Shown piece after piece: positions 45,700 through 56,604 of a DNA stretch of 64,000 nucleotides (its first letter is position 1; each line of letters begins with the position of its first letter). The notes under the pieces were generated by a model. The model was given only the letters and a program-made list of their open reading frames with translations, made no database searches and had not been told where the DNA came from. The DNA is from Valencia hispanica (Eukaryota; Chordata; Actinopteri; Cyprinodontiformes; Valenciidae). The translations under genes and the position numbers were made by a program. Where the stretch lies: contig OY747716.1 in the NCBI GenBank assembly GCA_963556495.2, positions 32,139,318 to 32,203,317 of the forward strand. The letters run 5' to 3'.

Positions 45700-47372
45700 T
45701 TAACAGTTTATTGTATTTGAAATTTGAATAAATGTTCTTCAGTTTGAGTCAAGCCTAAATCTGTGTTATAGTGTTATTTAAATAGGGTGATAAATATGTT
45801 GGATATTTTACCAAAAAAATAAAATAGTTTGTTTTTAGGTATATAATTGAACTTGAATTCAATCCGTAGATCAGGAGTTGAGAAAATGAAACTTTCACTG
45901 TTTGTGCCAAATTGTGCCAAACTGTGCCAAACTGCAAAAAAAAAAACTAGCTATTATTTCACTAAATCCTCTACAGGTAATCAGGTAATCTCCACATGTT
46001 GGTTTATGATTATCCGCAGTTTATATTCTACTGGACCATATTTTTAATGGTATTATATACTGTAACATGAAAACAAAAATTAGGCGTGAATAAAGAATCT
46101 TGTAATTTGTCTATGTTCCAGCTACAATTACTTTGGCACAGTAACATATGCTGTGATTTTTACAACTCTGATTAAATCTCACAAACATTGGCTTCATTTT
46201 GATACCAAGATTGTTTACACAGAGTTTGTTTTTGCAGAGAAAAACTAAACTAATGTTGGGCATGTCCTATTACAGCTAGGAGCTTGAAGAGACCCTGGAG
46301 AGACCCTGGGGCTTAAGAGGTTAAGAAAATTGAACATAATCCAAAAGTAATAAACACTTAGACTCTCAATGACATGAGCTAAGAGCAATCAATGATGCTA
46401 CCAGAAGTGGATAACCAGTTGCAATGATAACGTGTTGTTCTGTAACACAGGGAAGCAGACTTGTTCCCAAACTGGGATCTTTCAAGATAAAGGTGGACAT
46501 TTCAGTTCTTGCTTTCAATTACAGACACACATCTGTTGCTGACTAAAGTGCAACACAGTAATGCTTCTGAGTGGAAACTCGGTGGGTTGCACGTGTGGAC
46601 CTGATCGAGGTGGTGCATACTGAGAAATTTGAATACAAAGAGGATTATCGCTACACCTCTACTGTCGGTGCATTTCTCAGAACAGTGTACATTGTACAAT
46701 AGTATATTTAATTAAGACAGGAACCAATTATGTCATCTTATGAACTAACCAACCGTTGTGATTTTGTTGACATGTCATTGTATTGTATGAAACTGATTCT
46801 GACTTTGAATTTAGTGTCTTTCAATCTTCTGTGAGCATGTTTTACCTGTCCTCATTCTTCTAATACATTTCCTAAAGAAGAATCAGCTGACTTGCAACTT
46901 CTTTACTTAAAACTAATGTGCAACGTTTTTTATAACTTGACATGGTGTAAACCTTGTATATTTTTAATTTTCAAGCAGGAAAACAGTACTCCTCCAATTT
47001 CAATCTTTAAAGGCAACAATCAAGTTAATGAACAATGAGTAATACCTATTGTGAGAGAGAGAAAAAAGTGCTGGGCATGCTTCACAAAGCAGATATTAAG
47101 TAGTGATGTGAGTAATATTTTGTATAAATATCTGTCAAGCTGTGTCTTTAGTTACATTAAGGGTTTTAGAATAACCTTAATTAGACTGAATCTCTCTCAT
47201 TCTGAGATGCAAAATTAAATTCTCCCTCATAGTAGTTCTAAAATTGTCAAATTAAAAATTGTAACTCTTGCAAAACTGAAAAAAAAAGTTTGGAAACTTC
47301 TAATGAAGCTATTTCTACTTTGTATTGCTTATTTAAGTTCATTTTCAAGCATGATATTGGCTAACTTTAAAC
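45700..47372. other. AT-rich stretch without a gene
   Basis: Nothing is firmly supported. A GAGACCCTGG duplication followed by TTAAGAGGTTAA at about 46290-46325 might be a worn transposon end. Confidence 0.3.
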
Positions 47373-47896
47373 TATGGGCAGAACTTTGTGCCACTAGGAA
47401 CTGAATTTGAATAAATTTGGTTTCGCACGGATTTAGTCTGAAATGGTCAAATTGAATAAATGTTTTTAAGAAATGAATCTGAATTAGTCTGATTTGAAAT
47501 CCAATTTCCAGTTGAATAAGTGCTTTTAAAAACTTAATCTGACTTATTCCAATTTGAAAAACAATTTTCAGTTTGGAAATGATTGTCACTAAATTGAAAT
47601 TGAATTTTATATTTTGAAAATGAATTAATTTGCTTTGAAAATGTATTTTATTCTACTGCAAATTCAGACTCCAAACGCTCACTTTCACTTCTCCCCCTCC
47701 AGGTTCAGTTTTGCTCATTCAAATTCGCTTCTAAAATTCACTTCTTTCTGTGCCAGACATCCGGGTCCTTTGAGAGAGCTAAGAAGCAATCGAGCACAGA
47801 GTAATAGAACTACGTCTCGCAAGCGGACCCAAAGTGCTCTGTTTACAACCTGGTATGCTGCAGCGGGCACGTAGCTGTTTGTGGCTGGAGTTCGTC

Positions 47897-47926
47897 ATGT
47901 CAAATGACCAGCAAATAAATTCTCAG
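47897..47926 (+). CDS. possible first coding exon in the long-TIR element
   Basis: ATG at 47897, ten codons (MSNDQQINSQ), then a GTTGGT donor directly after CAG. It lies just inside the left terminal repeat, where an element gene would start. No promoter was read. Its phase 0 end does not join the best frame of the exon at 49149, so another exon would be needed. Confidence 0.25.
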
Positions 47927-48289
47927 GTTGGTAATAAAATAATTAAAAGTGTAAAAAAGGCCGTCATGTCAACAGATAGTAGTGTAACAACGGTAACTGT
48001 TGTGCTAGTTGTAGCAGTTAACAAAAAATGCTGTTCCCATAGCTTGACCTGGGTTCAGCTTTGACAATGATCGATGTGATCGAATACCAAAGTTGTCAGC
48101 CTCTACCCTTTCAGAGTCCTGTACGTTTGCAAAGATCCATACAGTAGGGAAACATAAAAGAAAAAGTCAAAATCATTGTATTCTGGGTTTGTTTACAGCT
48201 GCCGCACATCATCCTAACTAGCTAACCTAATTACTTAAGTTAAAGTGAATAGTGACTCTCACCATATTACTGAATAAGTTTTTATACAT

Positions 48290-48400
48290 TTCTGCAATAA
48301 TCAATCAATTAATCAATCAATCAATCAATCTTTATTTGCTTCGCATTGCACTTCACCATCACCAACCAAAGAGCTTCACAGTGTTAAGAAACATAAAAAA
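48290..48400 (-). mobile_element. LINE 3' tail (L2-like), minus strand
   Basis: The plus strand starts with AATC repeats (48300-48330), then CTTTATTTGCTTCGCATTGC and GAGCTTCACAGTG. On the minus strand this is a CACTGTGAAGCTC box, AAATAAAG and a GATT repeat tail, a common L2-type 3' end. Very short. Confidence 0.6.
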
Positions 48401-49148
48401 GTACAAGAGAATAAGACTAGATAACTCCTGGGACTGGGTGTATGATTAAGGTGACCAAACATCATCTTTTCCCCAGACATGTCCACTTGATTTGACTTTA
48501 TTGACATGCTTGTCTGATGCAACCTTGAGATTTTACAGATCGATGAAAATGTCTGTTTTTATTGTTTTTTAGGGGACTAATAAGCACATAGAACTTTACA
48601 AATGAACATATTTGCATATGTGTTTTCTGGTTGACAAGTGTTCCAAAGATCCAAAAGGTTACACAGACACAAAAAATATAGAACCGGTATAGCTAAATGA
48701 GACTTCATCTATAAATTTAATGAGAAGGATTAAGATGGCAACCACAGACTGAAGTATGCATTATTATTATTATTACTGTTGTTGTTAGTGACTTATGCTT
48801 TTTACTTATACCATTACACTACATTACATTACAAAAATAAAATACTTGATTCTCAGAATTATTTTCAGATTTTTGTTTAATTTTTGTTCAGCATGACCTA
48901 AAAAGTTAACTATTTTTGTCCTATTGATATGGTTTCTAGATAGGAACATTATATTGTTTTGATTATTAATTAACTTTAGAAGTTTTGCAGTAATTTTTGT
49001 ACTTGTAAAAGGACTGCTGTAAAAAGACAGTCTGAATGACTGGTGGTTAAATGTACACAGTCACTATGTCATATTAACTAGTATATCATATATGTATACA
49101 ATCTAAATATTTCTCAAACTTAGAATACATTTTCTCTGCTGGTTTCAG

Positions 49149-49309
49149 GCATCAGTGGTGCTCTCTGGTGGGACCAACTGTCTTCTGAATACGTCTTAGT
49201 GGAGTGGCAGCCGTCGATTCACCCAACCCTGCAAAGCCAATTGGTGGAAAATGCAGTGGACAGTAGGAGGAAGCTACCCAAAGCACTCTCTGCAGACCTC
49301 CAAGTATGA
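49149..49309 (+). CDS. possible terminal exon in the long-TIR element
   Basis: A CTGCTGGTTTCAG acceptor precedes 49149. After two bases the frame reads ISGALWWDQLSSEYVLVEWQ and later VDSRRKLPKALSADL, ending at TGA 49307-49309; an AATAAA lies at 49580. Tryptophan-rich, protein-like text between good signals argues for a real last exon. The family is unknown to me. Confidence 0.4.
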
Positions 49310-50494
49310 AGTTCCTCTCATCAACCAGAAAAGAACAGCCACGAGTCTCAGTTGCAGCATTCCATCCACATCTCTGATCTTACTTCAGTAGATCCAGCAA
49401 AGCTGCCAGAGACTTCTTGTTTATTCTATTAAAGTTTAAAGTTATGGTCAAGGAACGTCATTCAGGTTAATCCTGCATGAAAAACTATCAATAACTATAC
49501 ATATATATTTTCATTCCTTCATCATTTTTAATTGTTCCAAGTTAGCTTTATGTTCATATTTTAAAAAACAACTGTAAATAATAAAACAGTTGATAAAATT
49601 AGTTTATGAGAAATACTAGTTAATTTTAATCAGTTCATTTATTTAAAAAAATCATACAACTAAACAACAAATGTGACAAGAACAAATAAATTAACAAACA
49701 GAAAACTGTTTATCCATTATGTCCCTGTTCTCCTGGGCTCTCCAGCTTCCCTTTTGCTGCCATATCCTAAATAGAGGAAATCATAAGAAAATGTATATTT
49801 AACTTGAGCATTTAAAAATTATATCTTCACTACACATGTTCTTGCAGTCATTTTTTATCATCACATTTGTTTTAGGCCAGTAAGAGGGTGATGTTCCCCT
49901 GCAAGTCCATCTTCCCCAGAATTGTACTCAAAACATTGATAGATAACAAGTGAAGAGGTTAAACAGGCAAACTGAGTTATTCTGTGAATGCAAAACTATA
50001 GTTTTTACAGCAGAACACATGGGCAACTACACTCTACTGAGGTCACAGGTTCTCTATTGCTTGATGGTTAATAAAACAACTATAAGCATATGGTGTGTAA
50101 AATTAGTATTATAAAAGTGGCAATACCAAAGAAATACAGGACTGCCCTATAAGCTTGTTTAAGAGCAATGATTTCCACAAAAATATTTCAAACTATGTCA
50201 ATGCAAATGGCAACAGCCCACAAACACAACCACTTTAAGCTTTTAGTTTTTGTACCGTCCAATTTAGTTTCATGTAAACAAACGCCCAGGCCACACTATG
50301 CTAACTTAGCGCTTTTAGTCAACAGCTATAGTTAAGATATCAGTTACTGTTAGGCTATCATTTCCATGACACTTCTTCTGATACATTTAATACATTTATT
50401 ACCAACCTCCGAATATGGCCGCTGCTCATTTGACATGAAGAGTGACATCTGACAACTTCATATTTGCCCCTCTACACCTCAGGACAGCGTAGGT

Positions 50495-50885
50495 TGGCTG
50501 AAGTACAACGCAGTTCTATTACTCTGCGCTCGATTACTTCTCAAGGACCCGGATGTCTGACACAAAAAAACTGAATTTGAGAACGGAAATTGAATTGTAG
50601 AAGTGAAACTGAATGGTGAGAAGTGAAACTGAAAGTTTTAGAGCTGAATTCACAATAAGATTAAATACATTTTAAAGCAAATAAATTCATTTTCAAAATA
50701 TAAAATTCAATTTCAATTTAGTGACAACAATTTCCAAACTTAAATGTGATTTCAAATGGGCTAATTCAGATTCAGTTATTCAAAGCATTTATTCAATTTG
50801 AGCATTTCAGATTCAATCTAAGTGATGCAAATTCAAACAAAAGTAATTCAAATTCAGTTTCTGATGGCACACAATTCTGCCCATA
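50495..50885. repeat. right terminal inverted repeat of the long-TIR element
   Basis: It pairs with 47373-47815. The most similar parts are the outer 45 bp, the block with CAATTTCAATTTAGTGAC against GTCACTAAATTGAAATTG (47585 and 50718), and the inner GGACCCGGATGTCTG region. Divergence between the arms is moderate, so the element is not young. Confidence 0.8.
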
Positions 50886-51014
50886 TTAAACCCTTAGACC
50901 TTCTTTTAGGTCTGCACATTTATTTCTGTGCAGCTTCAAGCGGCAGCATCTTTATGGCTTTAGAATAATCAAATAATGTCCTGGTAGACTGCAATGATAA
51001 TGTTGGAGCATCTA

Positions 51015-52582
51015 CAGGTCCTTCTAAAAAAATTAGCATATTGTGATAAAGTTCATTCTTTTCCATAATGTAATGATAAAAATTAAACTTTCATATATTT
51101 TAGATTCATTGCACACCAACTGAAATATTTCAGGTCTTTTATTGTTTTAAAACTGATGATTTTGGCATACAGCTCATGAAAACCCAAAATTCCTATCTCA
51201 AAAAATTAGCATATTTCATCCGACCAATAAAAGAAAAGTGTTTTAAATACAAAAAAAGTCAACCTTCAAATAATTATGTTCAGTTATGCACTCAATACTT
51301 GGTCGGGAATCCTTTTGCAGAAATGACTGCTTCAATGCGGCGTGGCATTGAGGCAATCAGCCTGTGGCACTGCTGAGGTGTTATGGAGGCCCAGGATGCT
51401 TCAATAGTGGCCTTAAGCTCATCCAGAGTGTTGGGTCTTGCGTCTCTCAAATTCCTCTTCACAATATCCCACAGATTCTCTATGGGGTTCAGGTCAGGAG
51501 AGTTGGCAGGCCAATTGAGCACAGTAATACCATGGTCAGTAAACCATTTACCAGTGGTTTTGGCACTGTGAGCAGGTGCCAGGTCGTGCTGAAAAATGAG
51601 ATCTTCATCTCCATAAAGCTTTTCAGCAGATGGAATCATGAAGTGCTCCAAAACCGCCTGATAGCTAGCTGCATTGACCCTGCCCTTGATAAAACACAGT
51701 GGACCAACACCAGCAGCTGACATGGCACCCTGGACCATCACTGACTTCAGGCATTTTGGCATTTCCTTCTCCCCAGTCTTCCTCCAGACTCTGGCACCTT
51801 GATTTCCGAATAACATGCAAGTACTTTGGACCACTGAGCAACAGTCCAGTGCTGCTTCTCTGTAGCCCAGGTCAGGCGCTTCTGCCGCTGTTTCTGGTTC
51901 AAAAGTGGCTTGACCTGGGGAATGCGGCACCTGTAGCCCATTTCCTGCACACGCCTGTGCACAGTGGCTCTGGATGTTTCTACTCCAGACTCAGTCCACT
52001 GCTTCTGCAGGTCCCCCAAGGTCTGGAATCGGTCCTTCTCCACAATCTTCCTCAGGGTCCGGTCACCTCTTCTCGTTGTGCAGCGTTTTCTGCCACACTT
52101 TTTCCTTCCCACAGACTTCCCACTGAGGTGCCTTGATACAGCACTCTGGGAACAGCCTATTCGTTCAGAAATTTCTTTCTGTGTCTTACCCTCTTGCTTG
52201 AGGGTGTCAATGATGGCCTTCTGGGCAGCAGTCAGGTCGGCAGTCTTACCCATGATTGCGGTTTTGAGTAATGAATCAGGCTGGGAGTTTTTAAAAGCCT
52301 CAGGAATCTTTTGCAGGTGTTTAGAGTTAATTTGTTGATTCAGATGATTAGGTTAATAGCTCGTTTAGAGAACCTTTACATGATATGCTAATTTTTTTAG
52401 ATAGGAATATTGGGTTTTCATGAGCTGTATGCCAAAATCTTCAGTTTTTATACAATAAAAGACCTGAAATATTTCAGTTGGTGTGCAATGAATCTAAAAT
52501 ATATGAAAGTTTAATTTTTATCATTACATTATGGAAAAGAATGAACTTTATCACAATATGCTAATTTTTTGAGAAGGACCTG
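51015..52582 (-). mobile_element. Tc1-C: Tc1/mariner transposon with a single dead transposase
   Basis: The left end CAGGTCCTTCTAAAAAAATT and right end AATTTTTTGAGAAGGACCTG are inverted repeats of about 200 bp with few differences, flanked by TA (51013-51014 and 52583-52584). The transposase lies on the minus strand (52253-51292). Direct-repeat signals sit inside each arm (the TTAGCATATT word occurs twice in the left arm), as in IR/DR Tc1 elements. Complete in structure, but the transposase is broken. Confidence 0.92.
51292..52253 (-). pseudogene. Tc1-C transposase, catalytic aspartate lost
   Basis: From ATG 52253: MGKTADLTAAQKAIIDTLKQ, the HTH region SERIGCSQSAVSRHLSG, a basic GRKKCGRKR stretch, and the second HTH part. 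At about 51815-51830 the text goes straight from QWSKVL to the FGNQGARVWR region; roughly 20 bases are missing, the frame changes and the SDES block with the first catalytic aspartate is gone. A second small loss precedes VMVQGAMS (usual W is Q). The second aspartate (FQHDLAPAHSAK) and the glutamate ([11 protein letters not shown]) remain, and the frame ends GFPTKY at 51292. It cannot catalyse transposition. Confidence 0.92.
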
Positions 52583-52826
52583 TATACATGCTAAAAACTA
52601 AAAGTGGTGTAAAATTAACACAGTCGATCCCCCTGAACTAACCATACCCAGAATGAAACATTGTGGTAACGTTATATTGTTTGGATGCGTTTCTTCAGCA
52701 GGCACAGAGAAGCTGTATGATTGGTAGAGCTAAAGACAGGGGAATTTTTTTAAAGCAGTGTAAAAACCCAGTGGCTAGAAGGTGGGTTAAAACCTGAACT
52801 TCTGCATGGGTCTTAGATGTTTTCTA

Positions 52827-54109
52827 TTACAGTTTTTCTGAATTGCTAAAACATTAAACTCCATTCTCTAAACCAAATCCTCAGTGGCCTAAACACTTTT
52901 CTTTAATCAAAGACAGTTTTGGCCAAACCTTAACCACTGCTCAGGTACTTGGACACGATTTGCAAAACTCATCAAATATTTTTCTCAAAACTTTAAACAC
53001 ATTCTCAGTCACTAAAGACATTACACACTTGTATAGCAACACTGTAAACACTTGGAGCAAAATGTGAACACAACTAAAATACAACAGATCTCTTAAACAC
53101 AGCAATTTAAAATTCAACACGTACACTATCTGGTGATATTATCAGACCAAATGGGCGGGATAAAAGAAAATTCAGAGTTCACAGGTGACACATATGCATC
53201 TACAATGGATTGACACATACAGAGAGGAAGAGGAGGAAGAATCAGTGTGAGAGGCAGTGGATGAGGAGGAAGGGGATGAGGACAACCAAGAACAGTCATT
53301 ACTAGTTCAATTAATTTACCTTTATTACAATATTGTGAATCTGTGAATAGTAATGTGGTTTTTATTTTGTTTCATTTATTTTTGATGGGTGCAGTGGTGC
53401 AGTTGGTAGCACTGTTGCCTTGCAGCAAGAAGGTACTGTGTTCGAATCCTGGCCTGGGGTCTTTCTGCATAAGTTTCTATGTTCTCTCTGTGCATGCATA
53501 GGTTCCCTTTGAGTATGCTGGCTTCCTCCCACAGTCCAAAAACATGACTGTTAGGTTAATTTGTCCTTCTAAACTGCCCTTAGGTATGAGTGTGTGTGTG
53601 CATGGTTGTTTGTCCTGTGTGTCTCTGTGTTGTCCTGCGATGGACTGGCGACCTGTCTGGGGTGTACTCCGCCTCTCGCCCGATGAATGCAAGAGATGAG
53701 CACCAGTCCCCCCACAACACCGCATAGGATAGATGATATTGCTAATGCATGGATATTTATTTTTTATCTACATTCAGCACTTCATATCTCTCTAATCATA
53801 ATATTTTTTGTTAAATAATCTTAAAATATTTTTATGTTACCTACATGGTTTGGATGCTTTGTCTTCAATTATTTGATGGAGTGTCTAACAAAAGTTATGT
53901 GGTAAATATATTTTACTTGTTGTGTGTGTATGAGGTAACCACAGTGTTTGGTTTTGAACACATGACTGGTTTTGAGGTAAAAGTTTGATTTTGACGGAAA
54001 AGTCTGGGATTTTGTGAATTTGCTAAGATTTTTGGATTTGTGCTTAAGGTTCAGAGATAATGGGTGGAGGTTTCAAGAAATGTGTTTTAGCAATTCAGAA
54101 AAACTGTAA
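52827..54109. mobile_element. TA-flanked IS630-type element, deletion derivative
   Basis: The ends TTACAGTTTTTCTGAATTGC and GCAATTCAGAAAAACTGTAA are perfect inverted repeats, extended imperfectly inward. TA stands on both sides (52825-52826 and 54110-54111). At 53215-53290 an arginine/glycine-rich frame remnant looks like the head of a fish IS630-like transposase (inference from memory of that family); the rest of the gene is gone. A SINE sits in the middle. Confidence 0.7.
53389..53745 (+). mobile_element. tRNA-derived SINE
   Basis: The head has an A-box-like GTGCAGTTGGTAGCACTG and a B-box GTTCGAATCC (53440-53449), an RNA polymerase III internal promoter. The body follows (TTCCTCCCACAGTCC, AACATGACTGTTAGGTTAAT) and a tail with ATGGACTGGCGACCTGTC and GCCTCTCGCCC up to CGCATAGGATAGATG. 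It is the full-length form of the fragment at 55758-55885. It is not a functional tRNA gene. Confidence 0.8.
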
Positions 54110-55757
54110 TATGTGTTTTTTAGGTACCCAGGTTTCCTCTGCTACCAAAAACGAGTGTAGGGCTAGTGATTTAAAGTTTTTATTTTATTTTTTATGATTG
54201 TTTGTCTTCTCTGTCTATTGGCCATGCAATATGCATCTTTACAGTGTGCTGCCAGTTGACTCTAGGCCAAGCAACCCTGAGCATAATTTAGCAAGTAGTA
54301 CAAAGCACAATTTTTTGACATGTGTTTTCCTATTACATAGAAAAGAAAAGAAGACAAAAAGAAAGAGTAACTGACAACAGCTCTTAGAAAGATTGAAAAT
54401 TCTCCGTTCCATCTATATTAACAAAAGATAGTCAGTTGAAATAAATCCCCTGAATTTTTTTTTTTTTTTGTGTGTTGCATTGATGACTACATATGTCTCT
54501 TTTCTTTATGTCAAAAAAACTAAACACGCAAAACTGGGTGAAGGAAAGTTTTGATCATTATTTTTGATTATTGCATAATTCACTTCAACCTAAGTATAAC
54601 AGATAATCTTTACATTACAGTGCCCTATCTGTCCATGAAACAAGTGCAGCTTCCTCCTAATGGGAAATCAGAAAGACAATGGTGTAATCTCATCGTGGGA
54701 TGTGAGATGTCATTTGGCGTTTGACTGCTGACTAATAAGGCTTAATGCCAACAAGCTTTATTAAGGCTGAACCTACGATGATATTTCAGCTTTGGGCACA
54801 TGCAGCGTTGTGGCAGATTGAAATGAATCACCCCCTCAAATCCGTGTCTCTCTCCCTCCAGTGTTGTTTTTCACAGCAACATGACTACCATGGCGTCAAC
54901 CCACCCGAAATGCTGCACCTTTCTTCTTTTCCGACATAAATTGGCAAAAAAAAACTACTTCATGGAGGATTTTCCTGTGCCTTAAAACAGATGCACAAAA
55001 ACACCATCTGCCCCAAATAGCAAATCTAATCCTATTTAACTGTGTCATTTGGGGGACCTGTGGCGTAGCAAGGAAAACTGTAAGCTGCTCCTTTCTTAAG
55101 GGCAGCATGAGGAGAGTTGGAAACATTAATCACAAGAGCACGCAAGGAAAGAGCGCGAATGAGAGGATTGGAGAAAGGAGTGGGTGGTTGAAAGGTTGTG
55201 CTGGCAGAAATTACCACCAGTTTGTCACTGTTGTTGGTTCGTGTGCTGGAGGCACCTGCAGACCAAGTTAGCACTGATTACTATTGGTTCCAGCCACATC
55301 AGGTTGGGGCTGACAAATCAATTACAGAAGCTAGAGAATAAATACATGCAAATGGTAGCTAGTATGCAAGTAACTCAACAACCTATATCTATGTAAATGT
55401 AAGACAATTTTATTGTTTATTGTCATAGTGATTGAGAGTATAATGTTTGTAAATATGAAATCTGGTTTATTTTTTAATACTGGAAAAAGTACTGTGGAGT
55501 AAAGCAAAATTACAACACTTTAAGCTCTGAACAGTTCAAAGATGTATAGTGGAAACTAGATATTTACATGCACTGTATAAACAGAAACATAACCTGAAGT
55601 TAAATTGGATTTAGACATAATCAGAGTGTACCGTAGATCAGTTAGGCTTCCCAAAATTATTTCAATTTAGTATGTGCCAGATAAACATGAGTGAGAATGT
55701 TTTTTACTACTGTTTTCAAAGTTATGTGTTTATATACATTAATATTACTAAGCGCCA
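54110..55757. other. unassigned, possibly partly unique sequence
   Basis: No gene was recognised. The part 54640-55200 lacks repeat texture, has balanced composition with TAATAAGGCTTAATGC-type words and few simple repeats, and could hold conserved non-coding sequence; this is impression only. Confidence 0.3.
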
Positions 55758-55885
55758 TGCGATGGACTGGCGACCTGTCCAGGGTGTGTACCCCGCCTCT
55801 CGCCCCGTGACTGCTGGAGATAGGCACCAGCCCCCCTACAACCCTGCATAGGATGGACGGGTACAGAAAATGGATGGATGGATGA
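55758..55885 (+). mobile_element. SINE 3'-end fragment
   Basis: It matches the tail of the SINE at 53389-53745 (CGATGGACTGGCGACCTGTC, CCCGCCTCTCGCCCCGTG, CTGCATAGGATGGACGGG) and ends in ATGGATGGATGGATG. 5'-truncated. Confidence 0.85.
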
Positions 55886-56529
55886 AAAAGGTAGTCATCC
55901 ACAAGTCTGATTCAGCCTTGGGTAAAATTTCCAGATGCCTGAAGGTGCCACATTTATCTCTTCAAACAATCATATGCAAGTATAGTTATACGTGTATCTA
56001 TTTGCAGTATTGTGTCAGGATCTGTCAGGTTATCCTCAACAGACTAATTCTAAATTCAGTTAAACCAGCTCAAAATAAATGTATCCATGTTCTTAGCTCT
56101 CCACCTAAAGATTTTGAACTAAGTTTACAAATCCAACATTAACTAGTTCTTGTTCATTTAGCATATTGTTATTACCTAGCATCTCTTTTGTTCTTTTCAG
56201 TTGTCTTTGCTCACATAAACTGTTTCATAATGACTCAAATCCCAAAGCAACTGCTCTCATTCACCTATTTTAGTGCTTTTCTCAACAGATAGGAAAACTG
56301 AAAATAGGACCAAAAAAAAGGCCCATTGTGTCCAATGACTGTTAGTAATTGTGGGTTTAGTTAGTTTGTTTTGTTTTATTTTGTACCCTTAAAATTATTG
56401 CACAGTCAAATCCCTGCAGAAATACTGAATAACAGCCACATAGTGAGAGTTAAAGTTTTATTTTATGCTGTCTAACAATTATGGGATTTAGCAAAATCCT
56501 GATTGACTTAGGATGGAAACAGTTTTGTT
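55886..56529. other. unassigned AT-rich stretch
   Basis: No feature is supported between the SINE tail and the element at 56530. Confidence 0.3.
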
Positions 56530-56604
56530 AGTGTGAATGCTGTAGGCATTAACACTCTTGAGATCCTGTTTCTCTTTATTTCTTCTTCTTCTTCTTCTTC
56601 TAGT

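Larger units (their letters stand above)
47373..50885. mobile_element. 3.5-kb DNA transposon with ~400-bp terminal inverted repeats, family unknown
   Basis: The left end TATGGGCAGAACTTTGTGCC and right end (reverse complement TATGGGCAGAATTGTGTGCC) begin inverted repeats that continue through AATTTGAAT-rich text to a CATCCGGGTCC / GGACCCGGATG pair (47760 and 50546) and a CTATTAC / AGTAATAG pair, about 400-440 bp on each side. TTAAAC occurs directly outside both ends (47367-47372 and 50886-50891), a 6-bp target duplication. No transposase motif was recognised inside. Possible exons are at 47897-47926 and 49149-49309, and a LINE tail at 48290-48400. Confidence 0.75.

Noticed and set aside
53389..53460. 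Possible tRNA gene (A-box and B-box present)
   Set aside because: The head does not fold into a complete tRNA with acceptor stem and continues into a SINE body and tail.
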